Shown here: one piece after another, positions 7,936-16,043 of the stretch
How the letters are laid out: every line of letters starts with the position of its first letter
Position numbering within the stretch: position 1 is the stretch's first letter
Assembly (NCBI RefSeq): GCF_030440535.1
Contig: NZ_CP047117.1
Coordinates: 310,001-374,000, forward strand
Length of the DNA: 64,000 nt
Source: Corynebacterium capitovis DSM 44611
Lineage (GTDB): Bacteria; Actinomycetota; Actinomycetes; Mycobacteriales; Mycobacteriaceae
Direction of reading: 5' to 3'
Program-made: the position numbers and the translations under genes
The notes under the pieces: model-generated
The model's input: only the letters and a program-made list of their open reading frames with translations
Told to the model about the DNA's origin: nothing
Databases searched by the model: none

Positions 7936-8269
7936 GTTGAATCCTTAAAAATCAAGGATCCCGTACCTTTCGCCTGGCGTGTACCCACGTCTTTCCAGCA
8001 GCTATCCCGTTTGATCGGGGCAGGGAAGCGCCCTCAGCGGCTGTTCGTCTCCATCTCACCTCTGTTGACTGCAACCGGCCAGTCTCGGTGAGTGGGGTGG
8101 AAATCTATGTTCTCCTTGGGCCCTTCCACCGGCGTCAAGGAGTGGGATTGAACACTTTGTTCGGGTTTAGTTTACTACTAGGCGTAAAAGCTCGCAACCC
8201 TCCCCTGTACTTCTCGTGGTCAGTGGATTGTGCGCCTAAGCTTATTGTACCCACAACCGATGGTCGTTT
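7936..8269. promoter_or_regulatory. Non-coding right end of the element
   Basis: This stretch of 334 bp has no gene. It must hold the minus-strand promoter for the HTH-polB-DUF3223 operon and the right end of the element. Visible features are a 7-bp inverted repeat GGTGGAA / TTCCACC (8096-8102, 8124-8130) and two related 11-mers, TAAAAGCTCGC at 8185-8195 and TAAAAGCGAGC at 8269-8279. The second straddles the eccC junction, so the pair could be recombinase arm or core sites. Confidence 0.4.
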
Positions 8270-10597
8270 AAAAGCGAGCTACTGCGGACCTTGGTGGTTG
8301 CGCTGGCGGCTACGCACTCGCCGGAGGAGCTGAACTTTGTCCTCGTCGACTTTAAGGGTGGCGCTACGTTCCTCGGATGCGAAGCGCTGCCCCACACCTC
8401 AGCGGTGATCACGAACCTGGAGGAGGAGGCCCTCCTGGTCGAACGCATGTACGAGGCCATCTCGGGAGAGCTCAACCGCCGGCAGAAAATACTGCGCGCT
8501 GCCGGCAACTTCGCCAACATCACGGATTACACAGCGGCGCGGGCGGCGGGCCGTGAAGCGCTGGACCCGCTTCCGGCGTTGCTTATCGTCGTGGACGAGT
8601 TCTCTGAACTGCTCAGCCACCACCCGCATTTCGCGGACCTCTTCGCGGCGGTGGGCAGGCTGGGCCGTTCTCTGGGGGTCCACCTCCTGCTGGCGTCACA
8701 GCGCTTGGAGGAGGGCAGGCTGCGCGGCCTGGACTCGCACTTGTCCTACCGCATCGGTTTGCGGACTTTTTCGGCGGCTGAGTCGCGCCACGTTCTCGGT
8801 GTGGTGGATGCCCACGAGCTGCCCGCGGAGCCCGGTACCGGGTTCCTCAAAACCGGAGCGGGTGAGCTCACCCGCTTCCGCGCGGCCTACGTCTCGGGAC
8901 CCCTGGTTCGTCGTACGCCCGGGGCGGGCCCCGCGTCTGACCACGAGGTGGGAAGGTTTACGGGGTGGGATTACCCCGAACCCGCCGACGACCCTTCCTC
9001 GCGAGAATGGGTCGACGAGTCCTTGACGCTGCTCCAAGCCGTCGTGGGCAAGGCCCAGGAGGCCGCGTCCCGCGGAGACGCACAGGCGCACCAGGTGTGG
9101 CTTCCTCCGCTGCCCGCGATGGTCGAATTAGCGGCGGTCTGTGAAGATGCTGGCTTCCTGCGGGCGATCATCGGGCTAACCGACGAACCCTTCACACAAC
9201 GCCAAGACCCGCTTGTGATCGACTTCTCCGAATCTGGCGGCCACGTTGCCATTACGGGGGGACCGCAAAGTGGGAAGTCGATGGCGGTCAAGACGATCGT
9301 CGCGTCGCTCGCCGCCACACATACGACGGACCAGCTCGCTGTCTACGCTATCGACGCTGGTTCGGGCGACCTCGCGGTCCTCGCGTCATTGCCCCATGTC
9401 GCCGGGGTCGCTTCTCGTGGGGAGGAGGAGCGCGTGAGACGCATCGTCGACGAGGTCACCGGTTTCCTTGGCGATTCCTCGGCCACCGCGCAGCGCCACA
9501 CTCTCCTCGTCATCGACGGGTGGCACGCGCTGACTGCGAACGACTCCACGCTCGAGGACCTGCGCGACCCTCTTGCCCGCATCGCCTCCGAAGGTCCCGC
9601 GTCGCGCATCCATCTGCTTGCCACCACGCAGCGTTGGAGCGCCCTGCGTGGAAACGTCCGTGACCTCTTCGGCACACGACTCGAGCTGCGCCTGACCGAC
9701 CCGCTTGATTCCCTCATCGACAGGAAAGCCCAGGCGGCCCTGCCAACCTCCCCGGGCAGGGGTCTCACCGCGGCCGGCACATCCATGCTTGTGGCCGCGA
9801 CTTTTCCTCAGGACGTCGCTCACATCGCCACCACCTGCGCGAGCCAACCACCCGTCCCGCGCCTGCGCATTCTGCCCGATCATGTGGACATCGGCCCGCT
9901 TATCGCCGCCCACCCAGGAGCCCTCCCTCTAGGTATCGGCGGGCCTTCGCTTGCCGACGTCACCTGCCGCCCCGGCCACCTCCTCGCCCTCGGCGGGACC
10001 GGGTGCGGCAAATCCACGCTGATCGCGGGAGTGATCGCGGCGGTGGAAGGAATGGGCCGCGATCGGGCGTGCCTCGTCATTGTCGATCCGCGTCGGGCGC
10101 ACTTGGGCCGGGCGCGTGAGGATATGGTGGCGGCGTACTCGGCCACGCCCACGGCCACAAGCGAGGCACTAGCGGCGGCGGCGACGACGCTGCGGGGCAG
10201 ACTTCCGGGCCCCGACGTCACCCCCGAACAGCTGGGGGAGAGGAACTGGTGGACGGGCCCAGACATCTGGGTGGTGATAGATGATGCCGAATTGGTCGCC
10301 GACGACGCCCTGCGCCAGCTTCTCACCCTCGTGCCCCACGCGCGCGATATTGGGATGCATCTCGTTGTCGCTCGAAAAGCAGGCGGGGCATCGCGCGCCT
10401 TCTACGGTGGTTTCTTCGCGGCATTCAAGGACATCGGCCCCGACGTTCTTTTGTTCGACATCCCGCGGGACGAGGGGACCTTATTCGGCGTGAAGCCTAC
10501 GGCTCGGAAACCCGGTCGTGCGGTCCTCGTGCGGGGGAATGAAAGCTTCGGAACGCTGCAGGTTGCCGCTCCTTACGCGGAAGGTGAGGAGCTATGA
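8270..10597 (+). pseudogene. eccC: eccC (ESX-4 type VII secretion ATPase), 3' fragment interrupted in the first P-loop
   Basis: The frame becomes eccC-like exactly at KSELLRTLVVALAATHSPEE, the end of the first Walker A motif; upstream codons are unrelated and hit a stop at 8237. What remains is the rest of ATPase domain 1 (including VDFKGGATF and LLIVVDEFSELL), all of domain 2 (Walker A GGPQSGKS near 9256-9279) and domain 3 (GGTGCGKS near 9992-10018). The N-terminal membrane segments and first nucleotide-binding loop are missing. EccC is the FtsK/SpoIIIE-like motor that recognises WXG100 substrates. A TTG at 8291 could start a 768-aa protein, but without membrane anchors it is unlikely to drive secretion. 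Overlaps the next gene by 4 bp. Confidence 0.85.
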
Positions 10598-11493
10598 CGC
10601 TGTCGCCCGCTCGCCCTGAACCTCACGTTGAACCCAGCGTGACGGTGACGATCACCGAGTCCTCAACCATCTTCACCGGCCTCGCCAACCTCTACCGCTA
10701 CGACCGACCCAGCCCCGCGGAGGTCGCCGCCTATGTGCGCAGCGTCATTGGACCCGATCCACGGGGCGCGGTTGTTCATGTCATAGCCGCGGCCGAGGAC
10801 GTGGACAAACTGGACCAGGCGCTCGGGGATTACGAGGTCACCCTCACGGCCGAACACCCAAGCGAACAAGACCCCGACATCGGGGAATGGGAGGTGCCGA
10901 TCCAACGCCCGGCGAGCCCGCCACGAGAACGAGAACGGGGCGTGTGGCTGCTGGCGACCGTAGCGGCGGTTGTCTTGGCAGTGGCGGCCGGCGCGATCTG
11001 GGCCGCTGTCTCGCGCGGGCCGATCGATTTCGGTGCGCAGGAGGTCGCGGATGTGGAGACGTCGACAAGCGAAGCCCCGCCTCCTACCGACGCTCCCACC
11101 GCCACCCTCACCCGCGATGGTCTCAGTGTGGAGCTACCAGCAGGTTTTCGGCTGGAACCCGACGGGGACATGTGGCGCGCGACGGGTGCCGACCCGGACT
11201 TCCGTTTACAGATCGCGGTTGCGGACTTGTACGGTTTGCCGGCGTCGGAAATGGTTGAACAGGTCCTGCGCGAGATAGAAAGTGACCCCGAGGTCGAGCT
11301 GGTGGAGTCAGCACCGACGCTGGTCCGCTACCGGGAAACGCAGGAAGACGGGTCGGAAGCGCTCTGGACAACGTGGTCCGCCGGGGGAAAGCAACTCTTT
11401 GTCGGGTGCCATACTCGGCGCGCGCCCACGACCGTTCAAAACGCGACGTGCCGGATGGCGCTGGATTCCGCTGTGTACACGCCTGCGGGATGA
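10594..11493 (+). CDS. Type VII secretion-associated protein (ESX-4, Rv3446c position)
   Basis: The product has 299 aa. The N-terminal ~110 residues form a cytoplasmic domain. One membrane segment follows (GVWLLATVAAVVLAVAAGAIWAAV, about 113-136, shown in part), then a Thr/Pro linker and an extracytoplasmic domain with two Cys near the C-terminus (VGCHTRR, NATCRMAL) that could form a disulfide. Position between eccC and the WXG100 genes matches Rv3446c in mycobacterial ESX-4. It overlaps eccC by 4 bp (ATGA). Its exact role in secretion is not known to me. Confidence 0.65.
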   Translation: MTLSPARPEPHVEPSVTVTITESSTIFTGLANLYRYDRPSPAEVAAYVRSVIGPDPRGAVVHVIAAAEDVDKLDQALGDYEVTLTAEHPSEQDPDIGEWEVPIQRPASPPRERERGVWLLATVAAVVLAVAAGAIWAAVSRGPIDFGAQEVADVETSTSEAPPPTDAPTATLTRDGLSVELPAGFRLEPDGDMWRATGADPDFRLQIAVADLYGLPASEMVEQVLREIESDPEVELVESAPTLVRYRETQEDGSEALWTTWSAGGKQLFVGCHTRRAPTTVQNATCRMALDSAVYTPAG

Positions 11494-11622
11494 GAGGAAA
11501 AAGTTTGACCGGGCAGGGAACCGCCGGGCTGCCTTCGCAGTCCAATACCTATGTGAGGTCGAGTCCGTGCTCGACTTCCGCATCCCGCGCCAGCCACCAC
11601 ACAAGGGGGGTTTTCTTCCGCA

Positions 11623-11934
11623 ATGGAACAGTTCAAGACCGAAGCAGAGGTTATGCGCTCTGCCGCAGACCACGTGGATGACACCAACAGCAACGTCAAT
11701 GCCGAAATCGACCGAGTCCAGTCCGTCGCTGAATCCACCCGCTCGTTCTGGAGCGGCGCGGCGCAGCGCAGCTTCGACGAGCTCATGGTGCGTTACGACG
11801 ACGCTCAGCGCCGCCTCGGGGAAGCGCTGTCCGCCATCGCCGTCAACATTCGTGACAACGCGAAGAACTACGAGCACGTCGACGCCAGCAACACCGATGA
11901 CTTCCGCTCCATTTCCGCAGGCCTAGCCCTCTAG
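11623..11934 (+). CDS. esxU: WXG100 protein, EsxU-like
   Basis: The product has 103 aa. It shows the WXG100 layout of two helices joined by a W-x-G turn: FWSGAAQRSFDELM near residues 43-56. The tail is short and helical (IRDNAKNYEHVDASN). WXG100 proteins are secreted by type VII systems as helical-hairpin dimers, usually as a pair encoded by adjacent genes. The next gene is the likely partner. The start ATG follows a G-rich stretch in a 129-bp gap after the secretion-associated gene. Confidence 0.8.
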   Translation: MEQFKTEAEVMRSAADHVDDTNSNVNAEIDRVQSVAESTRSFWSGAAQRSFDELMVRYDDAQRRLGEALSAIAVNIRDNAKNYEHVDASNTDDFRSISAGLAL

Positions 11935-11969
11935 ACCACCGAAACTGCAACAGAGAGAGGTTGACAAGC

Positions 11970-12254
11970 ATGGAAATTAAGTACGGGTTCGGGCAGCTTT
12001 CCGGGGCTGCGCAGGACATGGACGCGTCTGCAGCGCGTATTGCACACCAGCTCGAGGAGCTGAAAAGCCTGCTCCAGCCTATGGTCGCCACATGGGAAGG
12101 TGACGCGGCGGAGGCATACTACGCCCACCAGCAGAAGTGGGATCAAGCGGCCGAGGAGCTCAACACGATCTTGACGACGATTGCTACCACCGTGGAAGAG
12201 GGCAACAACCGCATGCAGGCTGTCAACGCCGCCGCGGCTGCTAGCTGGGGGTAA
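11970..12254 (+). CDS. esxT: WXG100 protein, EsxT-like
   Basis: The product has 94 aa from the ATG at 11970, chosen because an AGAGAGG site lies just upstream; a TTG nine bases earlier is less likely. The turn is WEGDAAEAYY near residues 43-52, preceded by HQLEELKSLLQPMVAT. The protein ends ASWG. It lies 35 bp after esxU and just before rplM, as esxT does in mycobacterial ESX-4. It presumably pairs with the upstream protein. With eccC broken, whether it can still be exported is doubtful. Confidence 0.8.
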   Translation: MEIKYGFGQLSGAAQDMDASAARIAHQLEELKSLLQPMVATWEGDAAEAYYAHQQKWDQAAEELNTILTTIATTVEEGNNRMQAVNAAAAASWG

Positions 12255-12265
12255 TAAAGCAGGGG

Positions 12266-12297
12266 GGGCAGGCCCGTGTATGGGCCTGCCCTTTTTC
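12266..12297 (+). terminator. Terminator after the esx pair
   Basis: Stem GGGCAGGCCC / GGGCCTGCCC with a GTGTAT loop, followed by a run of five T. Confidence 0.95.
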
Positions 12298-12348
12298 GCG
12301 TTTTGGTTTGTCACCTCTGACGGCGTATTCTTTCTCATCTGTGTGTTC

Positions 12349-12366
12349 CGCGTGCTTCGGCACGTG
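12349..12366 (+). promoter_or_regulatory. Hairpin in the rplM leader
   Basis: A 7-bp stem CGCGTGC / GCACGTG capped by a TTCG tetraloop lies about 95 bp before the rplM start. A second GC-rich fold follows. This may be part of the 5' leader of the ribosomal-protein operon; autoregulation is only a possibility. Confidence 0.4.
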
Positions 12367-12459
12367 TCCCGCCGGGTCTCCACCGGCCGCCGACGGGGTG
12401 TTTGCGGGCGCGCCAATGCTAGGCCGGCAGCTATCTAGACAGACTTTAAGGAGTCATGC

Positions 12460-12903
12460 ATGTCTACCTACCACCCGAAGAGCGGTGACATTACCCGTAA
12501 GTGGTACGTCATCGACGCCGCCGACGTGGTGCTGGGCAAGCTTGCGTCCACCGCAGCGGACATCCTGCGCGGTAAGCACAAGCCCCAGTTCGCGCCGAAC
12601 GTCGATGCCGGTGACCACGTCATCGTCATCAACGCCGACAAGGTCCACATTTCCTCGAACAAGCGCGACCGCGAAATGCGCTACCGTCACTCCGGTTACC
12701 CGGGTGGTCTGAAGTCCATGACTCTGGGCCGCGCGCTGGACACCCGCCCCGACCGCGTGATCGAGGAGGCAGTGAAGGGCATGATGCCCCACAACCGCCT
12801 TTCCCGCCAGTCCATCAAGAAGCTGCACGTCTTCGTCGGCTCCGAGCACCCCTACGCGTCTCAGAAGCCGGAGACCTTTGAGTTTAAGCAGGTGGCACAG
12901 TAA
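12460..12903 (+). CDS. rplM: 50S ribosomal protein L13 (uL13)
   Basis: The product has 147 aa, the normal length for uL13. Recognisable parts are [17 protein letters not shown], the GKHKP loop, and [11 protein letters not shown], followed by [11 protein letters not shown]13 is an early assembly protein of the large ribosomal subunit. AAGGAG precedes the ATG by seven bases. Its stop shares a base with the rpsI start (TAATG), giving a coupled rplM-rpsI operon, as in nearly all bacteria. Confidence 0.97.
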   Translation: MSTYHPKSGDITRKWYVIDAADVVLGKLASTAADILRGKHKPQFAPNVDAGDHVIVINADKVHISSNKRDREMRYRHSGYPGGLKSMTLGRALDTRPDRVIEEAVKGMMPHNRLSRQSIKKLHVFVGSEHPYASQKPETFEFKQVAQ

Positions 12904-13457
12904 TGACCGAGCCGAATAACTACACCGAAGAGAACTTCTCGGCGGACATCGACGTCGATCTCGCTGCAGCAGCCACCGAAGAGTTCAACTACACCATCGG
13001 TGACGCAATCGCCCCCGAGGTCGACCCTGATGCCGCTGACGCCGAGGGCGTCGAGGCCGTGGCTTTGCACGAGGGTCCGATCCAGACCGTCGGCCGTCGT
13101 AAGCGCGCAATTGCCCGCGTGACCATGGTCGAAGGGGACGGCACCATCACCGTCAATGGTCGCTCGTTTGAGGATTACTTCCCCAACAAGCTCCACCAGC
13201 AAGACATTCTGACCCCGCTCACCCTCCTGGAGCGCGAGGGCCAGTTCTCCATCAAGGCGACGATTCACGGCGGCGGCCCGACCGGCCAGTCCGGCGCCCT
13301 GCGCCTCGCTATCGCCCGCGCCCTGAACCTGTACAACCCGGCGGAGCGCCCGACCCTGAAGAAAGCCGGACTGCTCACCCGAGATGCCCGTGCCGTGGAG
13401 CGCAAGAAGGCTGGTCTGCACAAGGCCCGCCGTGCCCCGCAGTACTCCAAGCGTTAG
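12903..13457 (+). CDS. rpsI: 30S ribosomal protein S9 (uS9)
   Basis: The product has 184 aa. The conserved S9 domain begins at [16 protein letters not shown] near residue 58 and ends with the classic [10 protein letters not shown] tail that reaches the decoding site. The first ~57 residues are an acidic, Ala/Asp/Glu-rich extension, as often seen in corynebacterial S9, and probably disordered. Translation is coupled to rplM. A terminator follows at once. Confidence 0.97.
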   Translation: MTEPNNYTEENFSADIDVDLAAAATEEFNYTIGDAIAPEVDPDAADAEGVEAVALHEGPIQTVGRRKRAIARVTMVEGDGTITVNGRSFEDYFPNKLHQQDILTPLTLLEREGQFSIKATIHGGGPTGQSGALRLAIARALNLYNPAERPTLKKAGLLTRDARAVERKKAGLHKARRAPQYSKR

Positions 13458-13470
13458 TCTCGCTTTGGGC

Positions 13471-13503
13471 AGCGCCACTCCTATTTGGGGTGGCGCTTTT
13501 TTA
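13471..13503 (+). terminator. Terminator of rplM-rpsI
   Basis: Stem AGCGCCA / TGGCGCT followed by a T-run into 13502, lying between the stop of rpsI and the stop of the convergent lipoprotein gene. Confidence 0.9.
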
Positions 13504-13511
13504 TGCTTTCG

Positions 13512-14162
13512 TCAGAGCTGGCTCACGTCGAGCTGAATCCCGGCGGCATTCGCGCTGTGGGGGAGCGTGTTTTCCGACACTACGAGGCTGCCCTGGGCGG
13601 TCAAGGTAAACGTCGCTAAGCCAGGCGTAGTTTGTCCCGCAGCTCGCGGGTCCTCGAGGATCTCGTAGGAGACCGTGACCGCGTCGTTGCCTCGCCGAGT
13701 CACCGCGGTGACCCTTTCCTCCATGAGTGGCGCGGGCTCAGAGATCGGGCTTCCTCTGTGGAAGAACACAACCCCCTCGCGAAGCGAGTTACCAGTTCCA
13801 ACACCGCCCGCCACGACGGACCAACTCAGATCGGCGCACGGATTGAAGTGATCGTCGGTCACGCTGTAGAAGAACTCTTGGCCCCCGCCAGAAACGATTG
13901 GCAACGAGCCCGCTCGCGACAGAGGATTAGTCGCCGCAGAGTCGCACGTGGCCGGGGGCGTCGCTTCTGTCGAGGGCCCTTCATCGCTCATCGACGCCCC
14001 CGTGGCCGCGCCGGAAGATTGCGAGGAGGATTCCGTGCGGCTGGCTGAAGTGGCGGAGCTTGCCGGCTGCGCCTGTTGCTCTGATTGGTTGTCGCTACAC
14101 GACGCAACAAGCGCACACGCAACGAGCACAGCGGTTACATTGACGTCTCGGAAGCGGGCCAT
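13512..14162 (-). CDS. LppP/LprE-like lipoprotein
   Basis: The product has 216 aa. A signal peptide (VTAVLVACALVASC) ends in a lipobox with the lipidated Cys at residue 22. A Ser/Ala/Gln-rich linker follows to about residue 70. The mature domain has two further Cys (PATCDSAA, FNPCADLSW) and the pattern GNSLREGVVFFHRGSPI, which I associate with the actinobacterial LppP/LprE family. It is expected to be anchored to the outer face of the cytoplasmic membrane. Function is unknown. It is convergent with rpsI and divergent from glmM. Confidence 0.7.
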   Translation of the reverse strand: MARFRDVNVTAVLVACALVASCSDNQSEQQAQPASSATSASRTESSSQSSGAATGASMSDEGPSTEATPPATCDSAATNPLSRAGSLPIVSGGGQEFFYSVTDDHFNPCADLSWSVVAGGVGTGNSLREGVVFFHRGSPISEPAPLMEERVTAVTRRGNDAVTVSYEILEDPRAAGQTTPGLATFTLTAQGSLVVSENTLPHSANAAGIQLDVSQL

Positions 14163-14199
14163 ACTTTGATTCTCCTCTTATCGGCGATGCGCCGTAGGG

Positions 14200-14218
14200 A
14201 AGTCCGCATTGCGGACTT
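14200..14218. repeat. Dispersed palindrome, copy 1 (AAGTCCGCA-N-TGCGGACTT)
   Basis: A perfect inverted repeat with 9-bp arms and a one-base centre lies in the gap between the lipoprotein gene and glmM. The same core occurs twice more near the DUF222-HNH gene at 47171-47195 and 47216-47232. Confidence 0.85.
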
Positions 14219-14275
14219 AAAGACACCTGCGAAAGCTCCCGCCAGCCGCCGTGCTGTCGTGCACGCGCCGTAACG

Positions 14276-14281
14276 CATAAT
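14276..14281 (+). promoter_or_regulatory. Likely -10 element of glmM (leaderless)
   Basis: CATAAT lies 8 bases before the glmM ATG, the spacing expected if transcription starts at or next to the start codon. No ribosome binding site is visible, which fits a leaderless mRNA. Confidence 0.55.
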
Positions 14282-14288
14282 TGTCCGC

Positions 14289-15632
14289 ATGACTAGATTG
14301 TTTGGAACCGACGGTGTCCGAGGGCTCGCCAACGACCGCCTCACCGCGCCACTCGCCCTGAAGCTCGGTGCCGCCGCTGCCACCGTGCTCACTGAGCACG
14401 CTGATGTCAGCAAACGTCGTCCAACCGCGATCATCGGGCGGGACCCACGGGTGTCGGGTGAAATGCTCGCTGCGGCAATGGCGGCTGGGATGGCGTCGAA
14501 AGGCGTCGATGTCCTGCGCGTCGGCGTGATCCCCACCCCGGGCCTAGCCTTCCTTACCGACGACTACGATGCCGACATCGGAGTCATGATCTCCGCGTCC
14601 CACAACCCCATGCCGGACAACGGGATCAAGTTCTTCTCAGCGGGCGGACGAAAGCTCCCCGACGCGGTCGAGGACCAGATCGAGGCTGCGATGAAGGACC
14701 TCGACGAGACGGGCCCGACCGGGACGGCAATTGGACGCGTCATCGAGGAGGCGACCGACGCGCAGGCGCGCTACCTCGCCCACCTGCGCGAAGCCGTCAC
14801 GACTGATCTGAGTGGCATCAAAGTGGTCGTGGACTGCGCGAATGGCGCGGCGTCGGAAGTTGCCCCGAAGGCCTACGCCGCGGCGGGGGCGGAGGTGATC
14901 GCGATTTACAACAAGCCAAACGCCTTCAATATCAATGACGGCTCTGGTTCCACCCACATGGAGCAGATTCAGCGCGCCGTCGTCGAGTACGGCGCTGACC
15001 TGGGGCTCGCCCACGACGGCGACGCCGACCGCTGCCTCGCCGTTGATTCCCGCGGCAACGTTGTCGACGGCGACCAGATCATGGCCATCCTCGCCACGGC
15101 AATGAAGGAGACCTCCAGCCTGTACGACAACACGCTGGTCGCCACGGTGATGAGCAACCTTGGCCTCAAATTGGCGATGCGCAGGGAGGGAATCGAAGTC
15201 CGGGAAACGCAGGTGGGGGACCGATACGTACTCGAAGAGCTCGGACGGGGCGGGTACTCACTGGGAGGCGAACAGTCCGGCCACATCGTCGTGCCGTCCC
15301 ATGCCACGACGGGGGATGGCACCCTGTCCGGACTGATGCTCATGGCACGGATGGCGCAGACCGGCAGCAGCTTAGCGGATCTCGCGTTGGTGATGACGGT
15401 CCTTCCTCAAGTTCTCATCAACGTGCCTGTGTCCAACAAGGCGCTCATTCTTGACGACGCCACAGTGCGCACCGCCTTGGAGGAAGCCGAAACCGAGCTC
15501 GGCGACAGCGGGCGCGTATTGCTGCGTCCCTCAGGCACGGAAGAGGTGTTCCGCGTGATGGTAGAAGCGGCCGACCCCGAAATTGCGCGGAAGGTGGCGG
15601 GACGGCTCGCCGCGGTCGTGTCGGCCGTGTAG
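14289..15632 (+). CDS. glmM: Phosphoglucosamine mutase
   Basis: The product has 447 aa, the usual GlmM length. It begins [16 protein letters not shown] and carries the phosphoserine loop [12 protein letters not shown] (Ser104), the metal loop [11 protein letters not shown], the sugar-binding GGEQSGH and the phosphate-binding [14 protein letters not shown] near the C-terminus. It converts glucosamine-6-phosphate to glucosamine-1-phosphate in the cytoplasm for peptidoglycan precursor synthesis, directly after the GlmS step encoded at 18603. A -10 element sits just before the ATG. Confidence 0.97.
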   Translation: MTRLFGTDGVRGLANDRLTAPLALKLGAAAATVLTEHADVSKRRPTAIIGRDPRVSGEMLAAAMAAGMASKGVDVLRVGVIPTPGLAFLTDDYDADIGVMISASHNPMPDNGIKFFSAGGRKLPDAVEDQIEAAMKDLDETGPTGTAIGRVIEEATDAQARYLAHLREAVTTDLSGIKVVVDCANGAASEVAPKAYAAAGAEVIAIYNKPNAFNINDGSGSTHMEQIQRAVVEYGADLGLAHDGDADRCLAVDSRGNVVDGDQIMAILATAMKETSSLYDNTLVATVMSNLGLKLAMRREGIEVRETQVGDRYVLEELGRGGYSLGGEQSGHIVVPSHATTGDGTLSGLMLMARMAQTGSSLADLALVMTVLPQVLINVPVSNKALILDDATVRTALEEAETELGDSGRVLLRPSGTEEVFRVMVEAADPEIARKVAGRLAAVVSAV

Positions 15633-15734
15633 GACCAAATTTCCCGCTGCGGGGGAACCACGGCGCCGATTCAGCAGTCTAAAAGGGGTGCAAGTGTTGT
15701 GAGCCCCGGGTGCTGCTCGGGGGAGGGGGGAAGC

Positions 15735-16043
15735 ATGAATGTACCGCTAAATGTGGACCCTGCTGGGCTTCGTGCGCAGCTGGGGGATGCGGTGGAACAG
15801 CGGCGCGCTCTCATCGAGGAGCTTGTGGCGCGCCAACCAGATTTTCCGGCCACGGCGGTAGGCCCCGGGTTCGTTGGTCATGTCACGGCGCTCCGCGAGG
15901 CGATGGCGCAGCTGCACCAGACGACGATCGCGCACATGGAGCACCGCGTTGGCGCGTGGGTGGAAATCATGGAGCTCGCACATGCCGTCGAGGAGACCGA
16001 CGGCAGCAACGCGGCCGCTTTCGGCCAGCGGGGAAACCAATGA
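15735..16043 (+). CDS. Small helical protein (Rv3440c position), unknown function
   Basis: The product has 102 aa from the ATG at 15735, which follows a strong GGGGGAGGGGGG stretch; a 12-residue longer start is less likely. It is almost entirely helical, with a central LHQTTIAHMEHRVGAWVEIMELAHAV. The size and two-helix look recall WXG100-like proteins, but there is no clear W-x-G turn. It overlaps the next gene by 4 bp (ATGA). Rv3440c (about 103 aa) has the same place after glmM in M. tuberculosis, as I recall. Confidence 0.65.
   Translation: MNVPLNVDPAGLRAQLGDAVEQRRALIEELVARQPDFPATAVGPGFVGHVTALREAMAQLHQTTIAHMEHRVGAWVEIMELAHAVEETDGSNAAAFGQRGNQ

Larger units (their letters stand above)
1..8270. 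mobile_element. Right part of an integrated pipolin-like, mobilizable element
   Basis: The segment carries ardA, a MobC/MobA/MobB-like mobilisation module, coiled-coil accessory genes and an HTH-polB-DUF3223 operon, none of which belong to the neighbouring ESX-4 locus. Base composition looks lower in GC than the flanking chromosome, most clearly in the polymerase gene. The right boundary is placed at about 8270, where the eccC reading frame begins abruptly in the Walker A codons. The left end lies outside the window, so no integrase or left attachment site can be seen. Calling it pipolin-like is inferred from the TTDG-type PolB without a visible terminal-protein gene. A linear or circular plasmid-derived island with a protein-primed polymerase is the main alternative. 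Confidence 0.75.

Noticed and set aside
8291..10597. Intact eccC starting at TTG 8291
   Set aside because: The product would lack the membrane segments and first Walker A motif, and the homology extends upstream of this codon to the junction, so it is a truncated gene.
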